Assembly: GCA_029249225.1 (NCBI GenBank)
Contig: JAQWHT010000029.1
Span: forward strand, 1-37,775
Reading direction: 5' to 3'
DNA length: 37,775 bases
From: Flavobacteriaceae bacterium
GTDB lineage: Bacteria; Bacteroidota; Bacteroidia; Flavobacteriales; Flavobacteriaceae
Part shown: in pieces, positions 26,413 to 35,680 of the stretch
How the letters are laid out: the number at the start of each line of letters is the position of its first letter
Position numbering within the stretch: the first letter of the stretch is position 1
Made by a program: the position numbers and the translations under genes
Notes under the pieces: generated by a model
Databases searched by the model: none
Told to the model about the DNA's origin: nothing
What the model saw: only the letters and a program-made list of their open reading frames with translations

Positions 26413-27135
26413 ATGAAAAAAATAACCCTAGTATCTGTATTACTTTTTTGTATTGTCACATTCTCAACCAAAGCTCAAAGCTCAGTTGAGGGGAAAAATA
26501 TTCTTATTGTTTACGGAGGTTGGCAAGGACATCAGCCTGAGGTGTTTGCAAAAAAAATAGCCTCATGGCTTGAAGAACAAAATGCCAATGTAACACTCTC
26601 ACAGAGCACATCGTCTTACACCGACACTGCCTTAATGGAATCAGTAGATCTAATCATCCAACACATTACGATGAGTAAAATGAAAGGAAGAGAATCTGCG
26701 GGATTAAGAAAGGCAATTGCCAGTGGTGTAGGATTAGCAGGATGTCATGGTGGATTGGGTGACTCCTTTAGAGATGATACTGAATATCAATATATGATTG
26801 GAGGTCAATTTGTAAAACATCCTGGCGGACAGGTTCAATATGGAGTAACTATTTCAGATACCGCGGATCCCATTACCTCAGGTATTGGTGATTTCAAACT
26901 CAAAACAGAACAATATTATATGCACATAGATCCGATGATTGAAATCCTTGCCACCACAAAATTTAGTGGAGAACACGACCCTTGGATAGAAGGAGTAGAA
27001 ATGCCTGTTGTATGGAAAAAAAAATACGGCAAAGGAAAGGTGTTTTACTCTGCGCTGGGGCATTCCGAAGATGTATTTGAAATTCCTGAAGCATGGGCGC
27101 TGATGACTCGAGGAATAGAATGGGCAACAAAATAA
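26413..27135 (+). CDS. Secreted ThuA-domain protein
   Basis: A 240-residue exported protein with a ThuA-like (glutamine-amidotransferase-like fold) domain. The signal peptide is MKKITLVSVLLFCIVTFSTKAQ, so the ATG at 26413 is preferred to an in-frame upstream start at 26392. The mature domain has KNILIVYGGWQGHQPEVFA, the hallmark GLAGCHGGLGDSF, GGQFVKHPGG, and GKGKVFYSALGHSEDVF near the end. ThuA domains occur in sugar (trehalose) utilisation and in many Bacteroidota periplasmic proteins linked to carbohydrate metabolism; the reaction is not firmly known. It lies between a K+ channel gene and crtI, and no sugar-degradation gene is nearby, so no pathway can be assigned from context. Confidence 0.88.
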   Translation: MKKITLVSVLLFCIVTFSTKAQSSVEGKNILIVYGGWQGHQPEVFAKKIASWLEEQNANVTLSQSTSSYTDTALMESVDLIIQHITMSKMKGRESAGLRKAIASGVGLAGCHGGLGDSFRDDTEYQYMIGGQFVKHPGGQVQYGVTISDTADPITSGIGDFKLKTEQYYMHIDPMIEILATTKFSGEHDPWIEGVEMPVVWKKKYGKGKVFYSALGHSEDVFEIPEAWALMTRGIEWATK

Positions 27136-27181
27136 AATCAATCCACTGCTAATAATTTCTTTTTAACCCTTTAATTTGGGT

Positions 27182-27189
27182 TATCTTTG
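27182..27189 (+). promoter_or_regulatory. -7 promoter element of crtI
   Basis: TATCTTTG is a perfect TAnnTTTG. It ends only 7 nt before the crtI ATG at 27197, so transcription should begin at or within a few bases of the start codon. A TTTC at 27156-27159 is the only weak -33 candidate. Confidence 0.55.
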
Positions 27190-27196
27190 TGTTGTT

Positions 27197-28654
27197 ATGA
27201 AAAAGAAAATTGCCATAATTGGCTCGGGCTTTTCTTCGCTCTCAGCCGCTTCTTATTTAGCAAAAGAAAACTTCGAGGTTCATGTTTTTGAAAAAAACAG
27301 CACCCTAGGAGGTAGGGCGAGACAGCTTAAAAAAAACGGCTTTACGTTTGATATGGGTCCCTCTTGGTACTGGATGCCAGATGTCTTTGAATCTTTTTAT
27401 AACGACTTTGGAAAAACTACGAGTGATTTATATGAACTAGAGAGATTAGATCCAGGATATCAAGTGGTCTTTGGTAAAAACGAATCCATCCCAATTGGAG
27501 ACTCATTAGAAAAAATATATGCTGTTTTTGAAAAAGAGGAAACAGGAAGCAGAAAAAAATTAGAGCGTTTTATGTCTTCTGCGAAAGAAAACTATGATAT
27601 CGCAATCAAAGATTTAGTTCATCGGCCAGGAATTTCTCCATTAGAACTTGTTACCCCTGTAACCATTCGTAAAATAAATTACTTTTTAAGTAACATTAAA
27701 AAGGATGTTCAAAAGGAATTTAAGAGTCCTAAGCTTAGACAAATTTTACAATTTCCAGTGCTCTTCCTCGGTGCGAAACCCTCAAACACTCCCTCTTTTT
27801 ACAATTTTATGAATTGGGCAGATTTTGGTTTGGGCACTTGGCATCCCAAAAATGGAATGTATAGTATTGTTGAAGGAATGGTTAGTATTGCAGAATCATT
27901 AGGAGTAAAATTCCATACAGATGCTATTGTTGAAAAAATTCAAGTAGATGATCAGGGTAAGGCTCAGGGAATTGAAGTAAACGGAGAATTCATCAGTGCC
28001 GATGTAGTACTTTCAGGAGCCGACTACCATCATACAGAAACCCTTTTGGATCAAAATTATCGTGCTTACAGTGAGGCCTATTGGGATAAAAAAGTTTTTG
28101 CACCTTCTTCGTTATTATTTTACGTTGGCTTAGACAAAAAAGTAGAACAAGTCTTTCATCACAACCTCTTTTTTGATGTTGATTTCGATCTTCACGCTCA
28201 AGCTATTTACGACACTCCTAAATGGCCAGAAGACCCTCTTTTTTATGCTAATTTCCCATCCGTTTCTGATCCCTCTATGGCTCCTGATGGAAAAGAAGCT
28301 TGTTTTTTATTAATCCCAATTGCACCCGGTATTGAAGACACCCCTGAATTAAGATCTCGTTATTTTGATTTAGTAATGGCTCGTCTAGAAAAACTTACAG
28401 GTCAAGAGTTAACAAAACATATAGAGTTCACAGAATCTTTCTGTGTTAATGACTTTGTAGAAGACTATAATTCTTATAAAGGAAATGCCTACGGTTTGGC
28501 AAACACCTTGCTTCAAACAGCCTTTATGAGGCCCAAGTTGATAAGCAAAAAAGTAACTGGATTATTTTTTACTGGACAACTTACGGTTCCAGGTCCAGGA
28601 GTACCTCCAGCTCTTATATCAGGAAAGTTGGTCGCAGAACTGATCGCTAAATAA
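27197..28654 (+). CDS. crtI: Phytoene desaturase
   Basis: This 485-residue FAD-dependent phytoene desaturase would make lycopene (or neurosporene) from phytoene. The N-terminal fold is KIAIIGSGFSSLSAASYLA, then EKNSTLGGRARQ, and the bacterial CrtI hallmark DMGPSWYWMPDVFE. The C-terminal motif is LFFTGQLTVPGPGVPPALI. ATG 27197 is chosen because it lies just after a promoter element and gives the family N-terminus; an earlier TTG at 27176 overlaps that promoter. In Flavobacteriia crtI is normally followed by crtB (phytoene synthase). Here the next gene is convergent and unrelated, so crtB is not in this window. The divergent crtD/cruF/crtA operon is 1.9 kb away, with two unrelated genes between. 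Confidence 0.93.
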   Translation: MKKKIAIIGSGFSSLSAASYLAKENFEVHVFEKNSTLGGRARQLKKNGFTFDMGPSWYWMPDVFESFYNDFGKTTSDLYELERLDPGYQVVFGKNESIPIGDSLEKIYAVFEKEETGSRKKLERFMSSAKENYDIAIKDLVHRPGISPLELVTPVTIRKINYFLSNIKKDVQKEFKSPKLRQILQFPVLFLGAKPSNTPSFYNFMNWADFGLGTWHPKNGMYSIVEGMVSIAESLGVKFHTDAIVEKIQVDDQGKAQGIEVNGEFISADVVLSGADYHHTETLLDQNYRAYSEAYWDKKVFAPSSLLFYVGLDKKVEQVFHHNLFFDVDFDLHAQAIYDTPKWPEDPLFYANFPSVSDPSMAPDGKEACFLLIPIAPGIEDTPELRSRYFDLVMARLEKLTGQELTKHIEFTESFCVNDFVEDYNSYKGNAYGLANTLLQTAFMRPKLISKKVTGLFFTGQLTVPGPGVPPALISGKLVAELIAK

Positions 28655-28660
28655 GGAGCT

Positions 28661-29584
28661 CTAGTCTTTGGGGTTAATTACCCACCAAATAAATTCATAT
28701 TCGCTCTCTCTAACTGCTATAACAGAATCTAGCATTTCTCCACTCTTAATTAAATCTGTTTTGTATGTATCTAGCTGAGAAAAAACTTGCCACTCCCACA
28801 GGTCTAATCTTTTATATAAAATGTATTTTACAAAATTATCTTTTTGAATATAATCTCTATTCTCTATCCAAAAATCAATGTCATCAATGTCGACCCATGG
28901 CAGATCCCTTACCCAATTATTTGCTATTCGGTCTGTAAATTGGTTTACAAAACGCTCTTCAATTTTTCCAGTATTCTCCATCAAATAACCTAATTCAACT
29001 CCATCATAAATATTGGTCATTTTTAATCCTACTTCTCTTGGCAAAAGTCGAAATGTACCGTCCAATTTAATCGCGTCAAAATTTACTCTTGGAGGATTAA
29101 AAGGATTTCTATTACCAAACATAGCCATGGGGGGAATATAATCTTCAACGTCTTCAATATATTGAACAAATACGCTATCCAGATCCTCATCCCATCTTAA
29201 GTATTGTTCATTAAAAATATCCCTAACCCATTTCAAGTTCTCTGTATACTCATCGGTATAAACTATTATTGAATCTACTTCTTGTCTTAAATTATTCAAA
29301 TTTTCAATCCCATCTTCTCGATTTTCAGACACTCCTCCTTGTTGCTCAATTCCAAAAGAAACTGTTACCCCAAATACTAGAATAATAAACTCTACTATAG
29401 ATTTTTTAACTCGGTCCCAAAAATCTTTAATATCAAATCGGTCACCTAAAGTAATCAGTCTTAAAAACCAATTTAACTTTTCTTTTTCAATACCGGCAGA
29501 CTTACTGGCCTCAGCATATTCTTCTCTAGAGATATACCCGTCCTTATTTTTGTCAATTTTATCAAAATCGTTTTTTTTACTCAT
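28661..29584 (-). CDS. EF-hand membrane protein, DUF6090-like
   Basis: A 307-residue protein. It opens with one canonical EF-hand calcium loop, DKNKDGYISREE at residues 11-22 with ligands D11, N13, D15, S19 and E22. A membrane helix of about residues 62-79 follows (SIVEFIILVFGVTVSFGI). The C-terminal 225 residues form a helical, acidic, aromatic-rich domain (NLNNLRQEVDSIIVYTDEY, ..WVDIDDIDFWIENRDYI). The helix followed by a long helical domain resembles the DUF6090 type found in many Bacteroidota, though the N-terminal EF-hand is unusual for it. A single EF-hand more often pairs with another, so dimerisation is possible. Function unknown. The gene is tail-to-tail with crtI, 6 bp between stops. 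Confidence 0.68.
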   Translation of the reverse strand: MSKKNDFDKIDKNKDGYISREEYAEASKSAGIEKEKLNWFLRLITLGDRFDIKDFWDRVKKSIVEFIILVFGVTVSFGIEQQGGVSENREDGIENLNNLRQEVDSIIVYTDEYTENLKWVRDIFNEQYLRWDEDLDSVFVQYIEDVEDYIPPMAMFGNRNPFNPPRVNFDAIKLDGTFRLLPREVGLKMTNIYDGVELGYLMENTGKIEERFVNQFTDRIANNWVRDLPWVDIDDIDFWIENRDYIQKDNFVKYILYKRLDLWEWQVFSQLDTYKTDLIKSGEMLDSVIAVRESEYEFIWWVINPKD

Positions 29585-29656
29585 AAAAAAATAGTCGAAG
29601 AAAACTTATAGCTAATTTAAATAAAAATGACTGAATTTATACACAATCAACCTCCT

Positions 29657-32386
29657 TTAACCTTTGATCGGAATTTGTTCAAACGGTTTTTGGACATTAA
29701 ATATTTCGATTAACAATTTGAAAAGTACATTTTCAAAACAATTTAAATCCATTGAGTCAATTAAAAGGGGTTGCTTATTTCTTTCCTTTTTTTGATGAAC
29801 TCCTAAAAAGGTATTATCAAAGTTTTTAAGTGGAATTACTCCTGCATTAATGGTAGTAGTAGTAAAATTATTTTTTAAAGCATACGCATAAAGCATTACC
29901 TGAAAGAGGGCTCCTTTATTAGGAACTGTTATCAGCTCTTCCCAGCTATCAAAACTCATATCCGATGAAGTTATATTTCCAGTTTTATAATCAACAATAC
30001 GAGTGACCCCATTTAAAGTGTCAATTCGATCTACTGTTCCTTTCAGGAAAATTTTTTGATTTAATTCAGGAACAAAAACAGCCTCATAAAATTGACTCTC
30101 TAGTGTCTTAATCACCAGTGTATTACCCTTTTTAATAAAATCTCTTTCTTTTTCTAAAAATTCCTTAATCACACGTGTTGTTACCTCAAAAATCAGGTAG
30201 TTTTTCCCTACATAAAGTGATTCTCTATGCTCTTGCTTTTTAAAACTTGAATCTACTATTTTGGGAAGTATTTTTAACATCCCCTCATAGTCCTTTTCTG
30301 TTAAAATTTGGTCTATGTAGGGTTGATATAAACGCTCTAAAACTTCATGAATCAGGGTTCCTTTTTCAGCTGCATTGATTTCCATTTCAAATGTGTCATC
30401 TGGTTCAATTTTTAAAAGTCGTTGCTCATAAAAAAGATAAGGATCACGAATATATTGTACGAGTGAAGAGGGGGAAAACCCTTGAATACCAACTTCTTTC
30501 AATTGACGAATAACTGCAGAGGTTTTAATCGCTTTTTTTAAATCTTTTTTTTGGGCTTCCAGTTGAGAGCTTAAATATTTGAACCTGAGTTTGTGATTTG
30601 GTCTTTTAAAATACTCTAGCTGAATCAAGAATCGACTCTTTTCAGCAGAAAAGAGTCCTTCAGCTGACTCATTATAGATCAAACTTATTCTTTTTGCACG
30701 TTGTAATAGCCTAAAAAAGTGATATGCATAAAGATGATCTTGTTCAATGAAGGTATTCAATCCATACTTTTTTCGCACGTCAAAAGGAATCCATGAGAAA
30801 GGTGTTTTGCCTAATGGTAAAATCCCCTCATTTAGATGAGTCACTATAACATGATCAAAATCTAAAACACGCGTTTCTAATACACCCATTATCTGAATAC
30901 CAGCAAAAGGATCACCAGAAAAATCTAAGGTCTCTTTATCTAACAGCTTTAAAAATACCAACTCAATATCTTGAAGTTTTCTTAATTCAGGATTGGAAAG
31001 TGATAATGTCAGTGCTTTATTCCACAGCTTACTTATTTTTGTTAAACAGTGGATTTCGAGAGTAGAAGAGTTTTTTAAAATTAAATGATCTTTTATCATT
31101 TCAGAAAGCCTTAGCATCCTTTCTAAAAAAAGAACGGGTGTTTCAAAAGGACTAAATATAAGGTCTCCTGCACTAGATTTTCCTAAGACTAGGTTATTAC
31201 TTAAACTTGAGCTTCGAAGAGCCTGCTGCCGCTTGACAATTTTTTTAATTGGAAGTCCTGAAGTTTCTATGAATGATAAAACGTCATTGTTTTCAAGTAA
31301 TGAGTTTACAGTTGAAAGAGAAAAACTTCCCTCTGTATCTGTTTTTAATAGCTCAAAGAGTTTTACAAAAAACGTAACTATCCCAAAATTTTTAAAAGGA
31401 TACCCCATTGACACATTCCAGGGAACCTCTGTTGAAGTGATGTAAGTCAACACAGGATGCAAGAGTCCCTCATCTCCTAATACAAGTACAATGGAATCGT
31501 TTGGGAACTCTCTATAGGTCTCAACGGCAAGTTGAGCAGCAGCCTTAGCCTGTAAGAGGTTTTTACTGACATTTATTATCTCAATTTTTTTGTTTTTCGA
31601 AAAGAAATTGGAAAATTGAGAAGTGAACTCTTGTTTTAAAAAAGCCCATTCTTTGATATAATTTTTAATAAAATAACTTGTGCTATGAGACGGTTCTTCA
31701 TAAAAGTATTGGTCTAAGTCCCATAAAACAGTAGCCTTTTCCTCAGCAATTAATTCTTGAATGATAACTTCCTCGGCTTTGGTTAGAGCGTTAAATCCTA
31801 TGAAATAATGGAAAGGAAGTGAAGGTTGTATATAGTGCCCAAGGTTTTGGGTTGCCTCTCGGTATTGAAGACCAGAATAGCCGAGTTGTTGACTCTGAAG
31901 TACTTTATATAATTTATTATAATAGATCGGAACCCTTTCTTGAAATTTAAAAAACTGCTTGCTTAAATCACCCATTTTTTTAGGTTCCCACTGCTCGATT
32001 TGTTCAACTGCACCCATAAAACTGAAAATAGAATTGGCATCAACTAACTGAACATCTATCTCATTGAACTCTTGAAGAAGAGCTGGTGCCCAATTTAAAA
32101 ATTGATTTAAGGGATTTTGCTCTTTCTCAGGGGTATGCTCCTGATAGACTTTATAAAATATAAAAAGAAGATCAAGATTTGAAACTTTATTAATTGCTGA
32201 AAGTTCATTAATAAATTGTTCGATACTAACTATTTTTGGAGCTAAAGTGGGTCCTGATATTTCATTCTCCAGTGCTTTTTTTAAAAATTTGATCGCTCTT
32301 ATGCTAGGAACAACAATCTTGACCTGACTCAGATCTTGATTTGAGTCAATTATTTTTTTCGCTATGTCAGTTAAAAAAGTTTGCAT
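29657..32386 (-). CDS. AddB-like PD-(D/E)XK nuclease subunit
   Basis: This 909-residue protein is the second subunit of an AddAB-type DNA end-processing enzyme. The N-terminus (IVVPSIRAIKFLKKAL) is the inactivated helicase-like part typical of the family. HDHVIVTHLNEGILPLG-like text (DFDHVIVTHLNEGILPLGKT) marks a later helicase-like motif. The C-terminal RecB-type nuclease has GTLIHEVLERLY near 680, then TRIVDYKTGN near 790 (D and K of the active site) and FQVMLYAYALK. In the stretch SLVQYIRDPYLFYEQ the position that is a cysteine in iron-sulphur AddB proteins is aspartate, so a cluster is not expected. It begins 52 bp after the addA-like gene and is surely co-transcribed with it. Symbol withheld because the family in this phylum is annotated only generically. 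Confidence 0.85.
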   Translation of the reverse strand: MQTFLTDIAKKIIDSNQDLSQVKIVVPSIRAIKFLKKALENEISGPTLAPKIVSIEQFINELSAINKVSNLDLLFIFYKVYQEHTPEKEQNPLNQFLNWAPALLQEFNEIDVQLVDANSIFSFMGAVEQIEQWEPKKMGDLSKQFFKFQERVPIYYNKLYKVLQSQQLGYSGLQYREATQNLGHYIQPSLPFHYFIGFNALTKAEEVIIQELIAEEKATVLWDLDQYFYEEPSHSTSYFIKNYIKEWAFLKQEFTSQFSNFFSKNKKIEIINVSKNLLQAKAAAQLAVETYREFPNDSIVLVLGDEGLLHPVLTYITSTEVPWNVSMGYPFKNFGIVTFFVKLFELLKTDTEGSFSLSTVNSLLENNDVLSFIETSGLPIKKIVKRQQALRSSSLSNNLVLGKSSAGDLIFSPFETPVLFLERMLRLSEMIKDHLILKNSSTLEIHCLTKISKLWNKALTLSLSNPELRKLQDIELVFLKLLDKETLDFSGDPFAGIQIMGVLETRVLDFDHVIVTHLNEGILPLGKTPFSWIPFDVRKKYGLNTFIEQDHLYAYHFFRLLQRAKRISLIYNESAEGLFSAEKSRFLIQLEYFKRPNHKLRFKYLSSQLEAQKKDLKKAIKTSAVIRQLKEVGIQGFSPSSLVQYIRDPYLFYEQRLLKIEPDDTFEMEINAAEKGTLIHEVLERLYQPYIDQILTEKDYEGMLKILPKIVDSSFKKQEHRESLYVGKNYLIFEVTTRVIKEFLEKERDFIKKGNTLVIKTLESQFYEAVFVPELNQKIFLKGTVDRIDTLNGVTRIVDYKTGNITSSDMSFDSWEELITVPNKGALFQVMLYAYALKNNFTTTTINAGVIPLKNFDNTFLGVHQKKERNKQPLLIDSMDLNCFENVLFKLLIEIFNVQKPFEQIPIKG

Positions 32387-32438
32387 TAGCTAAATTTCCA
32401 ATAATGGTTTGTTTTATTTTATTTGAGCAATCATAAAT

Positions 32439-35400
32439 CTAGGTGCTGTATCTATTTGAAATCACATCAATTTTTTTATTTATGTACACCAATTTAGATT
32501 CCACTTTTAGATACCCCAACTGAATCAAGGCATCTTCGTAGCTCTCAATTTGTTTTTGATCTTCAGTTTTGGGGGAGCCTGTTTTATAATCTAAAATAGT
32601 AGCACTTCCATCACTGGAAACATTAACCCTGTCCGGACGTAAAGTTGGCCTATTAGGAATAAGAATCTCTTGTTCACAAAACACCTTGTCATTCCCTTCA
32701 AAATATTCTTTTAACTGTGGGTGCGTAATAATCAGATCAAGTGTTTTTTTCAACTCTTGCCGGGTAGACACTGCTACTGACCTAGAGTTAAACTCTTCTT
32801 CCAAAACTTCTGTAAATATCTCCTTATCCGTAATTCTTGCTAAAATTTCGTGTAACATTAACCCTTTTTCTTGAGCATCTAAGACCTTATCAGAGAAACT
32901 TGAAGGAACTATCAAATGCTCTTTCCATCTATTGGAAATGCCGATGTCAATTTTAAGTTCGTTGTCATTTGTTCTATTTTGAATTGAGGGTTTAACAGGT
33001 TGAGGAATTCCCAATTCAAAAACTGAATTTTCATCTAACTTTTTTTGATGGGTATGAACAAATGATGCAAACAGATCTGAATAGGTTTTAATTTGCCCTT
33101 CCTTAACTGCTTGAGTTATGATGTAAAGTTGATTTTTAGGTCTTGTTAAAGCTACATAAAGAACGTTTAATGCATCCAGTTTTTTGGCCAGTAAATATTC
33201 CTGATAAAGCGCTTCTGCATCGTTGCCACAAAGACGTAATTCATTTGAGAAGTTAAACCAACCCCACTGGACAGCTGCGAGTGTTGAATTTTGAAATGAA
33301 TACCAAATCTTCTCTTTAACATTAGGACGAAGTGGAGTATCCATAAAAGGCAGAATCACTACAGGAAATTCTAACCCCTTTGCCTGATGAATAGTCATAA
33401 CACGAATTGCATTGATACTTTCTGGAGCTGTTATCCGTAAATTTTCAGATTGAGACTCCCAATGCAATAAATAATCTGAGAGTGACCCCCCTTTTTGCCT
33501 GGAAAACTCAAAGACATCTTCTAAAAAAGTGAATACAAAGCAATTGTTTGAGTCCAGAAAAGGAAAAGAAGTAATGACACGATCTACTGATTCAACCAAC
33601 TGCAGGCCAGTAAATTCTCTTAGTCTGCAACACGATCCAGCAAGTTGGTTCAGCTGCTTAAAGAATTCAAAAGAAGGAAGATGAATTAAATCACTAACCA
33701 AGAGGTGATACTCCCCCTTTTTACTCGATTGAGATTCCCAAAATTGATCAAAAATAATCTTATGCTGAGCACTGCTATTAGGCCTCATCAAAAGTTTTAA
33801 AACGGCCAATATGGTTTGAACCTGACTGTTGCGACTTACCACTAGTGAATCAGAAGAAAGAATATTATACCCTTGTGAATTCAACCCTTCAGCAATAGCT
33901 TCTGCTTGTTTTTTTACACGAACCAGTACTGCAATTTCTTTATCTTCAAAATTTTGGCGCTTTGCCTGCGAGACAACTTTGATGGTCTCAGCAACATAGA
34001 TAGGGATTTTGTCTTCCTTATTGCCTCCACGGGGAATCGCTTTGATCTGGACATATCCTCCTTTATTTGTGAACTGTTGTTGACTTTCATCACCGTAGAT
34101 TGACTTAATTTCTTCTGTCGCCAATATTGAAGTCAAGTGGGAAAAAAAATTATTGTTGAACGAAACAATTTCACTATCAGATCGATAATTTACTCCCAGG
34201 CGTTTTAACTGAGGTTCAACTTGAAAGGGTTTTGATTCTTTTTTTAACAGTTCAATAAATTGCATGATATCACCTCCTCTCCATCGATAAATCGCTTGCT
34301 TTGGATCACCAACTAATACTAGTGAACCTCTCTCACCAGATAAAGATTCAGATTCCAGTGCGTTCCCAATCAATGGAATTAAATTGGACCATTGGAGTGA
34401 GGAGGTATCTTGGAATTCATCTATATAATAATGTTTATAGCGTTCTCCTAGACGAGCATATATGTATGGTGCATCTTCAGCTTGAACCAAAGAACTAATT
34501 TTATGGTTGAACTCTCCTAGAAGTTGAATTTCTCTTTCTTTTTGCAGTGATTCTAAGCCTTGTTCAATTTGTTGTAAAATTAATCTTGGGGTCCAATATT
34601 TAAGTGTTTTATCGATAAGTAAATAAAAGCCAACCTCTTTTTTAATTCTCAAAAACAAAGAGAGGAATTGAGGGAGCAAATGATCAATCGTTTGTTTTTT
34701 TGAGGACTCAGTGTTTTTTTTATACAAGGGAGCTTCTCCTTTCAACATCATCTCTAGTTGATTTCCATAACATTTATTAAAAGCTCCTTGACCCAGAAGG
34801 TCAAGATGTTTATGTAGGATTTGACGAGTGAAATCCTCAGGCTCAAGATGCTTTGCTTCCAGTAGCAGAGAAAATTCAGACTTAAGATTGTTTATTTTTT
34901 GTAACGTGTCTTTTAATGTTCTTTTCAGTTGCGCTTGATCTCTGCTGTGGGCATCCCTATTTTTTTGCTTAAGATCTGCTAAAGGGATTCGATCATTTTC
35001 ATTGAGCAATAAAGCAGCAAAATCATCCAAATCTGCTTGTACATCCCAGCTCATTCCTTGCCTTACTTTTGACAAGCTTAATTCGAGAAGCAATTGAGTA
35101 ATAAACTCATTTTTGCCAATTTGATCAATGATTGATCGTACCACCTGTTCTAGAATACTTTTGGAATCAATTTCAACCTCAAATCCTTGAGGCAGTTCAA
35201 ATTCCTTGGCAAAAGTTCGAACAATTCTATGGGTAAATTTATCAAGTGTAATGACATCAAAACTTCCGTACTCAAGGACTATATTGCGTAATGCTTTTTC
35301 GGCCCTTTGGGTTAACTCTTTTCCATCAATTTGAAGTTCAAGAACTAGCTGTTGCTTTAATTCGATGCCTTTTGGGGTTATTTTAGACAGGTCATTTAAG

Positions 35401-35582
35401 GCTTCTAAAATTCTTCCTTTCATTTCATTTACAGCTTTATTAGTAAATGTAAGTGCGAGCATTTGCCTGTAAGGGCGTTGGTTTTTTGATCCAAGTAGTT
35501 CCTTTAAGTAGTATAAAACAAGGGTATAGGTTTTACCTGATCCTGCAGCTGCATTAATAATATGAAAGTTGGATTGACTCAT
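32439..35582 (-). CDS. AddA-like UvrD/Rep-family helicase-nuclease
   Basis: A 1047-residue ATP-dependent exonuclease subunit. From ATG 35582 the Walker A motif is AAAGSGKT at 11-18. Further UvrD-type motifs are TFTNKAVNEMKGRI, YYIDEFQDTSSLQW (DEFQDT), LVGDPKQAIYRWRGGD, LGVNYRSDSEIV, VMTIHQAKGLEFPVVILP and NVLYVALTRPKNQLYI. A RecB-type nuclease is fused at the C-terminus (ATILDYKTGSPKTEDQ). It processes double-strand breaks with the AddB-like subunit encoded just downstream. The start at 35582 is preferred to an in-frame TTG at 35618, which would put an atypical extension before the helicase core. It is divergent from the superoxide dismutase gene. AddAB and the RecBCD system are alternatives; no recB, recC or recD homologue is seen. 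Confidence 0.92.
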   Translation of the reverse strand: MSQSNFHIINAAAGSGKTYTLVLYYLKELLGSKNQRPYRQMLALTFTNKAVNEMKGRILEALNDLSKITPKGIELKQQLVLELQIDGKELTQRAEKALRNIVLEYGSFDVITLDKFTHRIVRTFAKEFELPQGFEVEIDSKSILEQVVRSIIDQIGKNEFITQLLLELSLSKVRQGMSWDVQADLDDFAALLLNENDRIPLADLKQKNRDAHSRDQAQLKRTLKDTLQKINNLKSEFSLLLEAKHLEPEDFTRQILHKHLDLLGQGAFNKCYGNQLEMMLKGEAPLYKKNTESSKKQTIDHLLPQFLSLFLRIKKEVGFYLLIDKTLKYWTPRLILQQIEQGLESLQKEREIQLLGEFNHKISSLVQAEDAPYIYARLGERYKHYYIDEFQDTSSLQWSNLIPLIGNALESESLSGERGSLVLVGDPKQAIYRWRGGDIMQFIELLKKESKPFQVEPQLKRLGVNYRSDSEIVSFNNNFFSHLTSILATEEIKSIYGDESQQQFTNKGGYVQIKAIPRGGNKEDKIPIYVAETIKVVSQAKRQNFEDKEIAVLVRVKKQAEAIAEGLNSQGYNILSSDSLVVSRNSQVQTILAVLKLLMRPNSSAQHKIIFDQFWESQSSKKGEYHLLVSDLIHLPSFEFFKQLNQLAGSCCRLREFTGLQLVESVDRVITSFPFLDSNNCFVFTFLEDVFEFSRQKGGSLSDYLLHWESQSENLRITAPESINAIRVMTIHQAKGLEFPVVILPFMDTPLRPNVKEKIWYSFQNSTLAAVQWGWFNFSNELRLCGNDAEALYQEYLLAKKLDALNVLYVALTRPKNQLYIITQAVKEGQIKTYSDLFASFVHTHQKKLDENSVFELGIPQPVKPSIQNRTNDNELKIDIGISNRWKEHLIVPSSFSDKVLDAQEKGLMLHEILARITDKEIFTEVLEEEFNSRSVAVSTRQELKKTLDLIITHPQLKEYFEGNDKVFCEQEILIPNRPTLRPDRVNVSSDGSATILDYKTGSPKTEDQKQIESYEDALIQLGYLKVESKLVYINKKIDVISNRYST

Positions 35583-35649
35583 GAAAATGGATCCCTTATT
35601 AAAAGTAATGCTTTTCAAAACTTAGTTCCCCTATTCAGAAAAGAAATTT

Positions 35650-35657
35650 TAATTTTG
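35650..35657 (+). promoter_or_regulatory. Probable -7 element of the SOD gene
   Basis: TAATTTTG matches TAnnTTTG and ends 23 nt before the ATG at 35681. The expected -33 TTTG is only partly matched (TTAG at 35622-35625). Confidence 0.5.
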
Positions 35658-35680
35658 CGTAAACATTTAAATAAAAAATT

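Noticed and set aside
27176-27196. TTG start seven codons upstream of crtI ATG
   Set aside because: It overlaps the -7 promoter element and would add residues before the FAD-binding fold that the family does not have.
22507-28654. Rhodopsin gene accompanying the carotenoid genes
   Set aside because: The membrane proteins here are a CruF-type hydratase and a K+ channel (TVGYGD); no retinal-binding lysine motif was seen.
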